NCBI GenBank assembly: GCA_050696075.1 | Contig: JBOGUF010000018.1 | Span: 1-64,000 of the forward strand | Direction of reading: 5' to 3' | Length of the DNA stretch: 64,000 nucleotides | DNA from: JBOGUF01 sp050696075 | GTDB taxonomy: Bacteria; Chloroflexota; Chloroflexia; Thermomicrobiales; UBA6265 | In this document: positions 41,248 to 49,136 of the stretch, piece by piece | How positions within the stretch are numbered: position 1 is the stretch's first letter | How the letters are laid out: each line of letters begins with the position of its first letter | The notes under the pieces: generated by a model | What the model saw: the letters and a program-made list of their open reading frames with translations, nothing else | Told to the model about the DNA's origin: nothing | The model's database searches: none | Program-made: the position numbers and the translations under genes

Positions 41248-42300
41248 TCAGTCACCGACTGCCTCGAAGAATGGCCGCGCACCGCACGAATGGCGGATCA
41301 CGAGCTCGGTGGAGAAGACGACCTGCCGTTCGGCCGGTTCTTTGCCGGCCATGAGTTGGATCGCCATCTCACCGCAGCGGCGACCCATGGCGTACGCTGG
41401 CATGCGCACGGTGGTCAGCGAGGGCACGGTGAAGCGCGCCGTGGGAATGTCGTCGTGGCCGGTGACGGCGACGTCGTCGGGGATGCGCAACCCGCCTTCG
41501 GAGATCGCCGCCATGGCGCCAATGGCGATGGTGTCGTTACCGGCAACCAGGGCGGTCGGCCTCGGAGAGGCGGTCAATAGCGACGCCATCGCCTCGAATC
41601 CGCTGGCGGCGCTATAGTCGCCGTCGCGGACCAGGCCGCCATCGTATGGGATGCCGGCTTCCTCGAGCGCCTGTCGGTAGCCAAGCAGGCGATAATCGGT
41701 CGCGGCGTCGTAGTTTGGCATGAAGTGGATGAAGGCGATGCGCCGGTGCCCGAGGCCGATCAGGTGCGCCGTGGTGCGATAGGTCGCTTCCGGGCTGATT
41801 TCCGGCATCACGGCATGGACCCCGGGATGCGGATATTTGCCGATGAGCACGAGCGGGTAGCCGGTTTCGATCAGGGTATGCAGATCGGCGTCGTCGTGGC
41901 GGGGGCTGAGGACGATCAGCCCGTCGATCTGCTTGGCGCGAACCAGACGCTCGTAGGCGCCGGGCTTATCGGGGTACTCGGCGGTTTCGAGGAGCAGTCG
42001 ATAGCCATGTTCGCGACAGACATCGTGAAGGCTGTGGAGCAGTTGAGGAATGAAGACGTCCACGGGAATGAGCTTGGCATGGCTGACAATCAAACCGAGC
42101 GTGCAGGTCTTGCCGCTAGCGAGGGTGCGCGCGGCAGCATCCGGGATGTAGCCGAGGTCCCGCGCGGCGTCGAGCACGCGCTGCCGGGTCTGCTCGCTAA
42201 TCTTCATGCTCGTGACGTCGTTCAGGACAAAGGAGACGGTCGTGCGCGACACGCTCGCCCGTTGCGCGACGTCGCGGCTGGTCACCCGCTTGTGACTCAC
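41248..42300 (-). CDS. LacI family transcriptional repressor
   Basis: A 350-aa LacI-type repressor. The DNA-binding domain is at residues 5-30 (RVTSRDVAQRASVSRTTVSFVLND), followed by the hinge helix RQRVLDAARDLGYIPDAAARTL and a periplasmic-binding-like sugar domain with GLIVSHAK, LIGLGHRRIAFI and DDVAVTGHDD. The GTG start is supported by AGAGGA. It is divergent from the GH4 gene with 222 bp between, the usual layout for a repressor of sugar catabolism. AGTTAAC-type half-sites lie at 42322-42340. Confidence 0.95.
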   Translation of the reverse strand: MSHKRVTSRDVAQRASVSRTTVSFVLNDVTSMKISEQTRQRVLDAARDLGYIPDAAARTLASGKTCTLGLIVSHAKLIPVDVFIPQLLHSLHDVCREHGYRLLLETAEYPDKPGAYERLVRAKQIDGLIVLSPRHDDADLHTLIETGYPLVLIGKYPHPGVHAVMPEISPEATYRTTAHLIGLGHRRIAFIHFMPNYDAATDYRLLGYRQALEEAGIPYDGGLVRDGDYSAASGFEAMASLLTASPRPTALVAGNDTIAIGAMAAISEGGLRIPDDVAVTGHDDIPTARFTVPSLTTVRMPAYAMGRRCGEMAIQLMAGKEPAERQVVFSTELVIRHSCGARPFFEAVGD

Positions 42301-42522
42301 GTCGGATTCCTCTATCCTAAAAGAGTTAACACGAGTTAGCGCCGAGTGTATGGCGTATGGGATGGCGCGTCAATGGGGCGCACGGACGCGGCGTGCTCGC
42401 CAAGGTCGCGCCACAACCGGAAATGGGCCATCCTAACGCCGGCCGCACCAGCGACCGTGTGAAGACCGTGATGCGGAGTCCATCCGATTGTCCCTCGGCT
42501 CGTCCGAGCAGCGAGAGAGAGC

Positions 42523-43956
42523 ATGACGAAGATTGCCTTCATCGGCGCGGGAAGCACTGTCTTCGCGCGCAACCTTCTGCGCGATCTCTTTACGTTTCCC
42601 GAGTTGCATGAAAGCTCCATCTCGCTGATGGACATCGACCCGGAGCGTCTGCGGGATTCTGAGATCGTCGCGAACCGCGTGGCCGAGCAGGCGGGCGTGT
42701 CGCCGCGGATCGAGGCGACGACCGACCGGCGGTGCGCCTTGGACGGCGCGGACTACGTCATCAACATGATCCAGGTTGGCGGCTATAAGCCGTCGACCGT
42801 GATCGACTTCGAGATCCCGAAGCGGTACGGCTTGCGGCAGACGATCGGCGACACCCTCGGCATCGGCGGCGTGATGCGGGCGCTACGCACGATCCCGGTC
42901 ATGCTCGAGATGGCGCGCGACATGGAGAATAACTGCCCGGAAGCGCTCTTCCTCAACTACACGAACCCGATGGCGATGCTGACCTGGGTGATGACGCGGG
43001 CGACGCGGATCAGAACGGTCGGCCTCTGCCACAGTGTCTTCGGCACGGCTCACGAGCTCGCCTCCGTGCTCGGTTTGCCGCACGAGGAGATCGACTACCT
43101 CTGCGCCGGCATCAACCATATGGCCTTTTACCTGCGCTTCGAGCACGAGGGCCGCGACCTCTATCCCGACCTTATCCGGGTCGCGGCCGAGGGGCGGGAA
43201 CCGGCGCACGAACGGGTGCGGTTCGACATGCTGCGGCGGCTCGGCTACTTCGTCACGGAGTCGAGCGAGCACTTCAGCGAGTACGTGCCGTGGTTCATCA
43301 AACGCGAGCGGCCGGACTTGATCGAACATTACAACGTGCCACTGGACGAGTACCCCGCCCGCTGCGAGGAGCAGATCGCCGATTGGAGCGAGATGCGCGC
43401 GGCGTTGACGTCGTCCGATCCGAGCGAGATCGATCGCTACGAAGCGGGGCGGGCCGCGCGCCTGAGTGGGCTGGCCGAGCGACGGCTGGAGGCAACCCGC
43501 AAGTCCGACCCCGCGTTGGCCGAGCAGGTGCGCGCGGGAATGGTCAAGAAGCGCGAGAAGCGCTTCACCGGCCACTCGGGCGAATATGGGACGTTGATCA
43601 TCCACAGCATGGAGACGGGCCAGCCGCGAGTCATCTACGGCAACGTATCGAACGAGGGATTGATCGAGAACCTACCGCGCGGCTGCTGCGTTGAAGTCCC
43701 CTGTCTGATCGACACGAACGGAGTGCAGCCAACGCACATTGGCGCGCTGCCGCCACAACTCGCGGCGCTGATGCAGACCAATATCAACGTTCAGGCGTTG
43801 ACGGTCGAGGCCGCATTGACCGGGAAACGGGAGCACGTCTACCATGCGGCAATGCTCGATCCGCACACCGCCGCCGAGCTTGATCTCAACCAGATTTGGT
43901 CGCTGGTCGACGAGTTGATCGAGGCCCACGGCGACTATTTGCCGGCGTATTCGTAG
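42523..43956 (+). CDS. Glycoside hydrolase family 4 (alpha-galactosidase-like)
   Basis: A 477-aa GH4 enzyme, a family using NAD and a divalent metal with a redox-assisted mechanism. The Rossmann motif FIGAGSTVFARNL is at residues 6-18. NYTNPMAM, GLCHSVFG (metal-binding Cys and His) and CAGINHMAF are typical of MelA/AglA-type alpha-galactosidases and alpha-glucosidases. The ATG follows GAGAGAGAGC. It is divergent from the LacI repressor and 33 bp ahead of an ADP-ribosylglycohydrolase gene. Sugar specificity is not settled. Confidence 0.94.
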   Translation: MTKIAFIGAGSTVFARNLLRDLFTFPELHESSISLMDIDPERLRDSEIVANRVAEQAGVSPRIEATTDRRCALDGADYVINMIQVGGYKPSTVIDFEIPKRYGLRQTIGDTLGIGGVMRALRTIPVMLEMARDMENNCPEALFLNYTNPMAMLTWVMTRATRIRTVGLCHSVFGTAHELASVLGLPHEEIDYLCAGINHMAFYLRFEHEGRDLYPDLIRVAAEGREPAHERVRFDMLRRLGYFVTESSEHFSEYVPWFIKRERPDLIEHYNVPLDEYPARCEEQIADWSEMRAALTSSDPSEIDRYEAGRAARLSGLAERRLEATRKSDPALAEQVRAGMVKKREKRFTGHSGEYGTLIIHSMETGQPRVIYGNVSNEGLIENLPRGCCVEVPCLIDTNGVQPTHIGALPPQLAALMQTNINVQALTVEAALTGKREHVYHAAMLDPHTAAELDLNQIWSLVDELIEAHGDYLPAYS

Positions 43957-43984
43957 GCGACAGGCGACAGGTGACAGGACAGGG
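43956..43984 (+). repeat. Short heptamer run after the GH4 gene
   Basis: Immediately after the stop: GGCGACA (43956-43962), GGCGACA (43963-43969), GGTGACA (43970-43976), then GGACAGGG. It fills most of the 33-bp gap before the next ATG and includes that gene's likely ribosome-binding site. Confidence 0.65.
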
Positions 43985-43989
43985 AGCGG

Positions 43990-44904
43990 ATGGTAGACCT
44001 GGCCGATCAGTATCGGGGGTGCCTGCTCGGATTGGCCTGCGCGGACGCCCTAGGCGGGCCGGTTGAGTTTCTGTCGCGCGCCGAGATTGCTCGCCTTCAT
44101 CCGAATGGGCCGCGCGAGTTCACCGGCGGGGGGTGGCTGCATCTCGCGCCTGGCGAGATCACCGATGACACGCAAATGACGCTGGCGCTGGCTCAGAGCC
44201 TGGCAACGGGCGGTCCCCTCGACATGGCGGACGTCGCAGCGCGCTTCATCGCATGGGCGGAAACCAAACCGAAAGACATCGGCACCACGACGCGGGCCGC
44301 AATCGATCTGCTCGCCCGCGGCGTCCCCTGGGACGAGGCAGGCGAACGGGTTCAGGCGGCGGCGTTGCCGCGCGGCGCGGCGGCGAACGGCTCGGTGATG
44401 CGTTGCGCGCCGGTCGCACTCCGCTTTCGCGGTGACTTGCCCGCGCTCGTGCAGGCGTCGATCGACACCAGCCGGGTGACGCACGCCGATCCGCGCTGCA
44501 CATGGGGCACCGTCGCGGTCAACCAGGCGATCGCTTTTCTCCTCGATGGCGGCAGCGTTCGGGATGCGATCGCGGCCGCGGTGGTCGACGTGCGGGAGTC
44601 GCGAGTCATCGAGGCGGTTTACACCGCGAGCCGGCGCGGGCGGGACGAGATCCGCTCCGGTGGATTTGTGCTCGATACGATCGTCGCCGCCTTTTGGTCG
44701 CTGTCGAGCAACGACAATTTCGAGGAGACGGTCGTCGCCTCCGTCGCGCTCGGCGACGACGCGGACACGACCGGCGCGGTTGCCGGCGCCCTGGCGGGGG
44801 CGCACTACGGGGCGTCCGCCATTCCCGATCGATGGCTTGATTTGTTGCAGCCGCGCGCGGAACTGGAGGCGTTGGCTGATCGCCTGTTTGAGCTGAGCAA
44901 GTAG
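43990..44904 (+). CDS. ADP-ribosylglycohydrolase family protein
   Basis: A 304-aa DraG/ARH-fold enzyme. Magnesium ligands are visible in GEITDDTQMTLALA (D59, D60) and in VALGDDADTTGAVAGALAGAHYG near residue 255. RGCLLGLACADALGGPVEF at the start is the family's opening signature. DraG-like enzymes remove ADP-ribose from proteins or act on related N-glycosides. The short gap to GH4 and shared direction suggest a catabolic hydrolase for a ribosylated sugar more than nitrogenase control, as no nif genes are here. Confidence 0.93.
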   Translation: MVDLADQYRGCLLGLACADALGGPVEFLSRAEIARLHPNGPREFTGGGWLHLAPGEITDDTQMTLALAQSLATGGPLDMADVAARFIAWAETKPKDIGTTTRAAIDLLARGVPWDEAGERVQAAALPRGAAANGSVMRCAPVALRFRGDLPALVQASIDTSRVTHADPRCTWGTVAVNQAIAFLLDGGSVRDAIAAAVVDVRESRVIEAVYTASRRGRDEIRSGGFVLDTIVAAFWSLSSNDNFEETVVASVALGDDADTTGAVAGALAGAHYGASAIPDRWLDLLQPRAELEALADRLFELSK

Positions 44905-44940
44905 CATCGTTAGGGGCGGAGCCACACCCCTTCCGCGCGA

Positions 44941-46023
44941 TTACAACGCGGGTTCCGCCAGTTTCAGGTACCGGCGGACGCTGGCGCGGTTGCGGGGGTC
45001 GTCGGCGAGGCCGAGGATGGCGAGGAGGTCGTCTTCGTCGGCGCCCTCCTTGGCGCGCTCGACGGCGAAGGTGTGGCGAAGGACTTGGGGCGTCACCGCC
45101 TTTTGGATGCCGGCCGCGCGCCGCACGCGCTCGACCATGCCGTTGATCGCCTGAAACCCGAAGGGGAAGAGGAGGTCGATCGGCTGGCGACGGTCAAGGT
45201 AGTCGGCGTAAATGGCGGCAAACTCCCGGTTGGTCGCCAGCTTGCGTTCTTTTCCACGCTTGGTGACGTCGTCGTAGAAGACGTAGACGACCGGGTTTTC
45301 GTCCGCGGTGAGGTCAACGTGCTCGCGCCGCAGCGCCAGGAGCTCGCCCCGCGTCAAGCCGAGGCGCATCATCAGCCAGATCGCGGTCAGGCACCAGGCC
45401 TCGTCCTCGGCGGCGGCGTCCAGGAAGCGTTCCTGCTCGTCGGCGAAGAGGGGCACCGGGGATTTGAGTTGGATGTTGTGCGGGTAGAAGCCGTCGGTCG
45501 GGTCCTCACTCAGCACCCGGGCGTCTTCGATCAGGAACTGAAAGAAGCGGCGGGCGGAGGTGAGGCGGCGCTTGCGTGTCGAGCGGTTGTTGGCCAGGCC
45601 GAGGAAGGTCGCGATATCCGACCGGCTCAGCCGGTTGATCGGCTTGGGACCGGTCTGTTCCTCGAGCTTCACCAGGTCGTAGGAATAGGACTCGATCGTG
45701 TTCGGCGGCCGGTTCGCCTGTTCGAGTTCACGGCGGTACCAGGCCCGCGCCAGATCGAGGCGGCTGGTCGGCTGCAGCGGCGGCATCCCGCCGAGGAGTG
45801 GCTTGAGCTCGCCGGCCGGGCCCGGCGCGAAGAGCGGGAGCTGATCGGGAACGACGTCCGCCGCCGCGCGCTCCATCTGGAGCAGGCGTGAGTCGTCGGT
45901 GTAAGGCGCCTCGCGCTCTTCGGTGGTGAGCACGTCGGTTCGCCGGCGGCGGCGCGTCGGCGGCGCGCCTTCTTCGAAGGCTTGCTGGTGGGCGTCGGAG
46001 GACGAAGAGCGGCGCGTCGGCAT
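44941..46023 (-). CDS. Tyrosine recombinase-like protein with altered active site
   Basis: A 360-aa phage-integrase-family protein. A long basic, disordered N-terminal part (1-85) precedes the core-binding domain (TSRLDLARAWYRRELEQANRPPNTIESYSYDL, read across 86-117) and the catalytic domain. R225 (LTRGELL), a lysine near 258 (KRGKERK), R316 (VLRHTFA) and Y352 (RRYLK) are kept. The two active-site histidines are replaced: the HxLRH box reads QVLRH, and the LGH box reads LGL. It may be a weak or inactive recombinase. No mobile-element boundary or attachment-site repeat is seen nearby. Confidence 0.85.
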   Translation of the reverse strand: MPTRRSSSSDAHQQAFEEGAPPTRRRRRTDVLTTEEREAPYTDDSRLLQMERAAADVVPDQLPLFAPGPAGELKPLLGGMPPLQPTSRLDLARAWYRRELEQANRPPNTIESYSYDLVKLEEQTGPKPINRLSRSDIATFLGLANNRSTRKRRLTSARRFFQFLIEDARVLSEDPTDGFYPHNIQLKSPVPLFADEQERFLDAAAEDEAWCLTAIWLMMRLGLTRGELLALRREHVDLTADENPVVYVFYDDVTKRGKERKLATNREFAAIYADYLDRRQPIDLLFPFGFQAINGMVERVRRAAGIQKAVTPQVLRHTFAVERAKEGADEDDLLAILGLADDPRNRASVRRYLKLAEPAL

Positions 46024-46178
46024 CGCGGTTCCCTCCCCAGCCGCGCGGCATACGCCGGCGGTCCGTCCTGGCCAGCCTAGGCAGGCCGATGGGGCTTGTC
46101 AAGGTTCAGCGACCGTGGGCGAGGGCTTGGTAGACTCTGTTCCGCGGGGCTGATCAAACGCCGAAAGGAGCTTGCACA

Positions 46179-46610
46179 ATGGCGCCACGTCACGAGACGA
46201 CACCCGTTCCAGACGAGCCGGTCTTTGCGCGGCCGGTGACCGAGCCAGCGACCGAGGACCTCGCGTTTCAGCCGGTCTGGGCACGAAAGGACGACTTGCC
46301 GACGTTCGCGCCCATCACCGGACTCTACATGCAGTCGATGACAGGCGGGCGGATCATGGTGAATTGGGTGACCATCGAGCCGAATCAGGCGGTGCCGCGC
46401 CATCAGCACCCGCACGAGCAAGCCGGCGTCATGCTGGAGGGCACTCTGGCGCTGACGATTGGCGACGAGACGCGGACGCTGCGCCCCGGCGACGCGTACG
46501 CCATCCCGCCCGATTTGCCGCATAACGCCGTGGCCGGCGACGAGGGCTGCGTTGTCCTCGACATTTTCTCCCCGCCCCGCGACGACTACATCGCAATGGT
46601 CGATCAGTAG
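46179..46610 (+). CDS. Cupin domain protein
   Basis: A 143-aa single-cupin protein. Motif 1 is HQHPHEQAGVMLEGTLALTIG (His and Glu metal ligands, about 80-100), and motif 2 is PGDAYAIPPDLPHNAV (about 112-127). The ATG has AAAGGAG ahead. Substrate or binding role is unknown. The ArsR-type regulator downstream starts 102 bp later with its own promoter. Confidence 0.9.
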   Translation: MAPRHETTPVPDEPVFARPVTEPATEDLAFQPVWARKDDLPTFAPITGLYMQSMTGGRIMVNWVTIEPNQAVPRHQHPHEQAGVMLEGTLALTIGDETRTLRPGDAYAIPPDLPHNAVAGDEGCVVLDIFSPPRDDYIAMVDQ

Positions 46611-46631
46611 TTTGTGATCTGGCACACAAAC
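46610..46631. terminator. Small inverted repeat after the cupin gene
   Basis: GTTTGTG (46610-46616) pairs with CACAAAC (46625-46631) over an 8-base loop. It starts on the cupin stop codon and ends just before the -35 box at 46636, so it may end cupin transcripts or be an operator for the next gene. Confidence 0.4.
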
Positions 46632-46635
46632 GGTA

Positions 46636-46664
46636 TTGACCGGTTAGGGATATGCTGATATCAT
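46636..46664 (+). promoter_or_regulatory. Promoter and possible operator of the ArsR-type gene
   Basis: TTGACC (46636-46641), 17-bp spacer and TATCAT (46659-46664), each five of six to consensus. TGATATCA (46656-46663) is an 8-bp palindrome over the -10 box; ArsR-family repressors often bind AT-rich dyads there. Confidence 0.7.
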
Positions 46665-46711
46665 CATTGCCAGATCGCACGGTATCGATGGACGGTGGTT
46701 GAGGGCTCCCC

Positions 46712-47848
46712 ATGGGCGAGCTAGTGGTCGGAAAACCGGCGCTTCAAGTCAATTTCGTCGTTTCGTTGCCGCTCGATCTCGTGTCGGTGATGTCGCTCCT
46801 CTATCGCGCGGTGCCTGGGAGCGGGTTGGACCCTTGGATGGTGACGGCGCGCCGCACGATGCCGGCGGAGTTGCGGGCCGATATCGATCTGCTCCACGGC
46901 TTCACCGGCCGAATGCTCTATTACATGGAAGAGCCGGCCATGCGGTTCGAGCCCTTGCGGCCCGATCGTGTGGACGCGGAAATGGGAGAGTTCCTTGGGT
47001 TTCTCGAGGAGTTGCCAGCAGACGAGTTCCGCGCGATGGCGGGCAACGCGCTAGAGCGCGTTCACCGCGATCTCGGCACTGGTCTGAAGGCGCCAGAGTT
47101 CGAGGATGACGCGGCGTGGCGGATGTTCCTCCAGCCCGGCCTGACCACGGCGCACATCGACGAGGTAGTCGAGCTGATCGGCGATCCGGCGGAGCTGAAG
47201 CGCCGCACGATCGCGCTGATCGACGGGATTTGGAGCGACGTCTACGCCGGGGAATTTGTGAAGCGGCGGCCGGCGCTCGAAGAAGCGGCGGCCCTGGCGA
47301 CGCAGACCGGCGGTCGCGGGTTTGGGATGGCGTTCGCCGACCTGACCGGTAACCGGTTGCCGTCGACGCTGGTCTCGGGACTGAACGACGTCGAGCAGGT
47401 GGCGTTTTGCCCGGCCTATCACCTCGGCTCGTTCGTGAGTTACGTGCTTTATCCACCGGCGCTCGTGGTCTTCTTTGGCGCGCCGGAGTTGCTAGAGCGG
47501 TCCCAACCGCGGACCGGTGAGCTGAATGGGCGCCGGCCCGCCGAGCCGGTGCCACTGATCGACCCGATCAGCGGCACGGTCGCGACCGAGGAGTTGCTCG
47601 ACGGCCTGCGGGCGCTGGGCGACGCGAACCGGTTGCGGATCGTCGATCTGCTGGCGGGGCGAGAGTTGTACGCACAGGAGATCGTCGGGCGGCTGGGGAT
47701 CGCACAGTCCGCGGTATCACGGCACCTCTCGGTGTTGGAACGGGCAGGGATCGTGACGGTCCGGCCGCGCGGCGGTAGCAAGTATTACGCGGTCGAGTGT
47801 GGCCGCCTCAGTGCCTTGGCAGACGCCTTGCGAACACGAGGTCACTAG
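46712..47848 (+). CDS. ArsR-type regulator with large N-terminal domain (DUF5937-like)
   Basis: A 378-aa protein. The last 95 residues are a winged helix: LLDGLRALGDANRLRIVDLLAGRELYAQEIVGRLGIAQSAVSRHLSVLERAGIV (read across about 290-343), clear ArsR type. The preceding 280 residues, beginning VVSLPLDLVSVMSLLYRAVPG, resemble DUF5937 sensing domains found in actinobacterial regulators. There is no CxC metal site, so metal sensing is unlikely. It may autoregulate through the palindrome in its promoter. Confidence 0.85.
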   Translation: MGELVVGKPALQVNFVVSLPLDLVSVMSLLYRAVPGSGLDPWMVTARRTMPAELRADIDLLHGFTGRMLYYMEEPAMRFEPLRPDRVDAEMGEFLGFLEELPADEFRAMAGNALERVHRDLGTGLKAPEFEDDAAWRMFLQPGLTTAHIDEVVELIGDPAELKRRTIALIDGIWSDVYAGEFVKRRPALEEAAALATQTGGRGFGMAFADLTGNRLPSTLVSGLNDVEQVAFCPAYHLGSFVSYVLYPPALVVFFGAPELLERSQPRTGELNGRRPAEPVPLIDPISGTVATEELLDGLRALGDANRLRIVDLLAGRELYAQEIVGRLGIAQSAVSRHLSVLERAGIVTVRPRGGSKYYAVECGRLSALADALRTRGH

Positions 47849-48393
47849 TCGGCAAACGGTTCGGCCATGGCACAGATCGTGCAACGAGGCGCGGTGACCT
47901 CGCAACACGGCAAATACCTAAGCGTCAAGGTGTCGTGGAACCTTAACAACTGAGTGCGTGTTCGTTCCCGGCAGGGCCGCCCAACGGCCTCGGCCTTTTG
48001 GGGCGAACGGACTTGGATCGGCGGCGCCACGGCGTGGTCGCTCGGGTCCATCTTACTTAGCCCTCACAGGCGGCGTTAGCCGGTCGCCTGGCAGATCTTC
48101 CTCGTTCTTCCTCTTTAGCGGGGCGTGATTCCGCGGTTCGCCGCAAACGAATCCCGTTTCCGCTCCTCTACACTCCCTCTCCGACGCTTGATCTTTCGAT
48201 CACGGTCAAGCTGGACATCCTCGGCAGTGGTCGAACAGACAGGAGCGCCCGGCGCGATTTGCGCCGGGCGCGGCTGTTTAACGGACCGCGCGCGCCTGTC
48301 TGCACGACCACGTGATGGCGATCGCTGAAAGGCATCTCCCCCGCGGGGCGGACGAAAGAGATTCTTCACGAGCGCGGAATGACGGGTGGGGAT
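47849..48393. other. Repeat-rich gap without a supported gene
   Basis: The 545-bp gap between the ArsR-type gene and the convergent hypothetical gene holds no frame I can defend. It contains a branched palindrome at 48227-48311 and REP-like fragments (a CCCCGCGGGG palindrome near 48339-48348 and GATTCTTCACG...GGAATGACGG near 48360-48384). Confidence 0.6.
48227..48311. repeat. Branched palindromic element (cruciform or structured RNA)
   Basis: Outer stem GTGGTCG (48227-48233) with CGACCAC (48305-48311). After a 2x2 internal loop comes a second stem CAGACAGG (48236-48243) with CCTGTCTG (48295-48302). Inside is a perfect 11-bp hairpin GCGCCCGGCGC (48245-48255), loop GATTT, GCGCCGGGCGC (48261-48271), and a weaker second arm GG...CC around GTTTAAC (48276-48282). 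All four helices are compatible, giving a three-way-junction-like fold. Confidence 0.65.
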
Positions 48394-48921
48394 TCAGTTG
48401 CCAGCAGGGGCAGTGCCGACCGGTTGGCGGCGGACGAGTTTAGGGCGAAAGATGTAGGCGAGTTCGGACGCGAGCACGACAGCGTCCTCGTCGCGGCCAG
48501 CCAACTCGTAGCCCCCGACGGCGGCGTGTTGGCCGTTGCGCGGTAGCGCCCAGAAGGTCGGCACCCTCGATAAATCGAGAGCCGGATCGAGGGTTGCGGC
48601 CTCCGCGAACAGGTCGCGCGCCTGATCGAAGCGCCCGTCTCGCGCCTGCATGAGCGCACGCACAGCGGCAGCCCGCGCCTTTCGCTCACTGACCGTGAGC
48701 GGATCGGACGTCGCAACCGGACTCCGTGCTACATCGTCTACACCGACGTCGCCGCGAGCAACCACGTCGATACGATGGGCCACGTGCCCTTCAGCGTCGA
48801 ACAGATCCAAGGAGCTCGGGAGGAAGGCCACGTTCCCACCGGAATCGCCCGCCGTCCATTGCCCCGATCGTCTCAAGAGGCGGGAGAGCCGGCGTCGCCA
48901 ACGTTCCATCGTCAGTTCCAT
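48394..48921 (-). CDS. Hypothetical protein, possibly TPR-like
   Basis: A 175-aa protein starting at ATG 48921 (another ATG at 48909). The basic start MERWRRRLSRLLRRSG is followed by a strand-rich part (GGNVAFLPSSLDLFDAEGHVAHRIDVV). A helical segment then reads ARAAAVRALMQARDGRFDQARDLFAEAATLDPALD, like one tetratricopeptide repeat. I recognise no family. It is divergent from the sirtuin gene, with operator-like palindromes between them at 49033-49089. Confidence 0.55.
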   Translation of the reverse strand: MELTMERWRRRLSRLLRRSGQWTAGDSGGNVAFLPSSLDLFDAEGHVAHRIDVVARGDVGVDDVARSPVATSDPLTVSERKARAAAVRALMQARDGRFDQARDLFAEAATLDPALDLSRVPTFWALPRNGQHAAVGGYELAGRDEDAVVLASELAYIFRPKLVRRQPVGTAPAGN

Positions 48922-49032
48922 CACGTAAATCGCCGGTCCTGAGATGACCATCCCCGCTTTTCCTGTCTCGTCTTGCCCGCCGGCTGGGAGCGGCCATGGG
49001 CGGTCGCGCGACATCGCGGGGACGCTCGATCG

Positions 49033-49089
49033 GTGTCCGTACACAGTGCGTACACGGCACGTATGCTAGCATCGATAGTGTACGTACAC
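49033..49089. promoter_or_regulatory. Cluster of operator-like palindromes between divergent genes
   Basis: GTGTACGTACAC (49078-49089) is a perfect 12-bp palindrome. GTGTCCGTACAC (49033-49044) matches it at 11 of 12, and a half-site CGTACAC follows at 49049-49055. Between them ATGCTAGCAT (49063-49072) is another perfect palindrome. All lie between the start of the hypothetical gene (48921, minus strand) and the sirtuin start (49137). Confidence 0.6.
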
Positions 49090-49136
49090 AAGGGGGCGTG
49101 GCACGGGTAGGGAAGCGACGCGGTACACTTTCGGCC

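Noticed and set aside
41290..42339. Plus-strand frames opposite the LacI gene
   Set aside because: LacI domain order, start and ribosome-binding site are clear on the minus strand.
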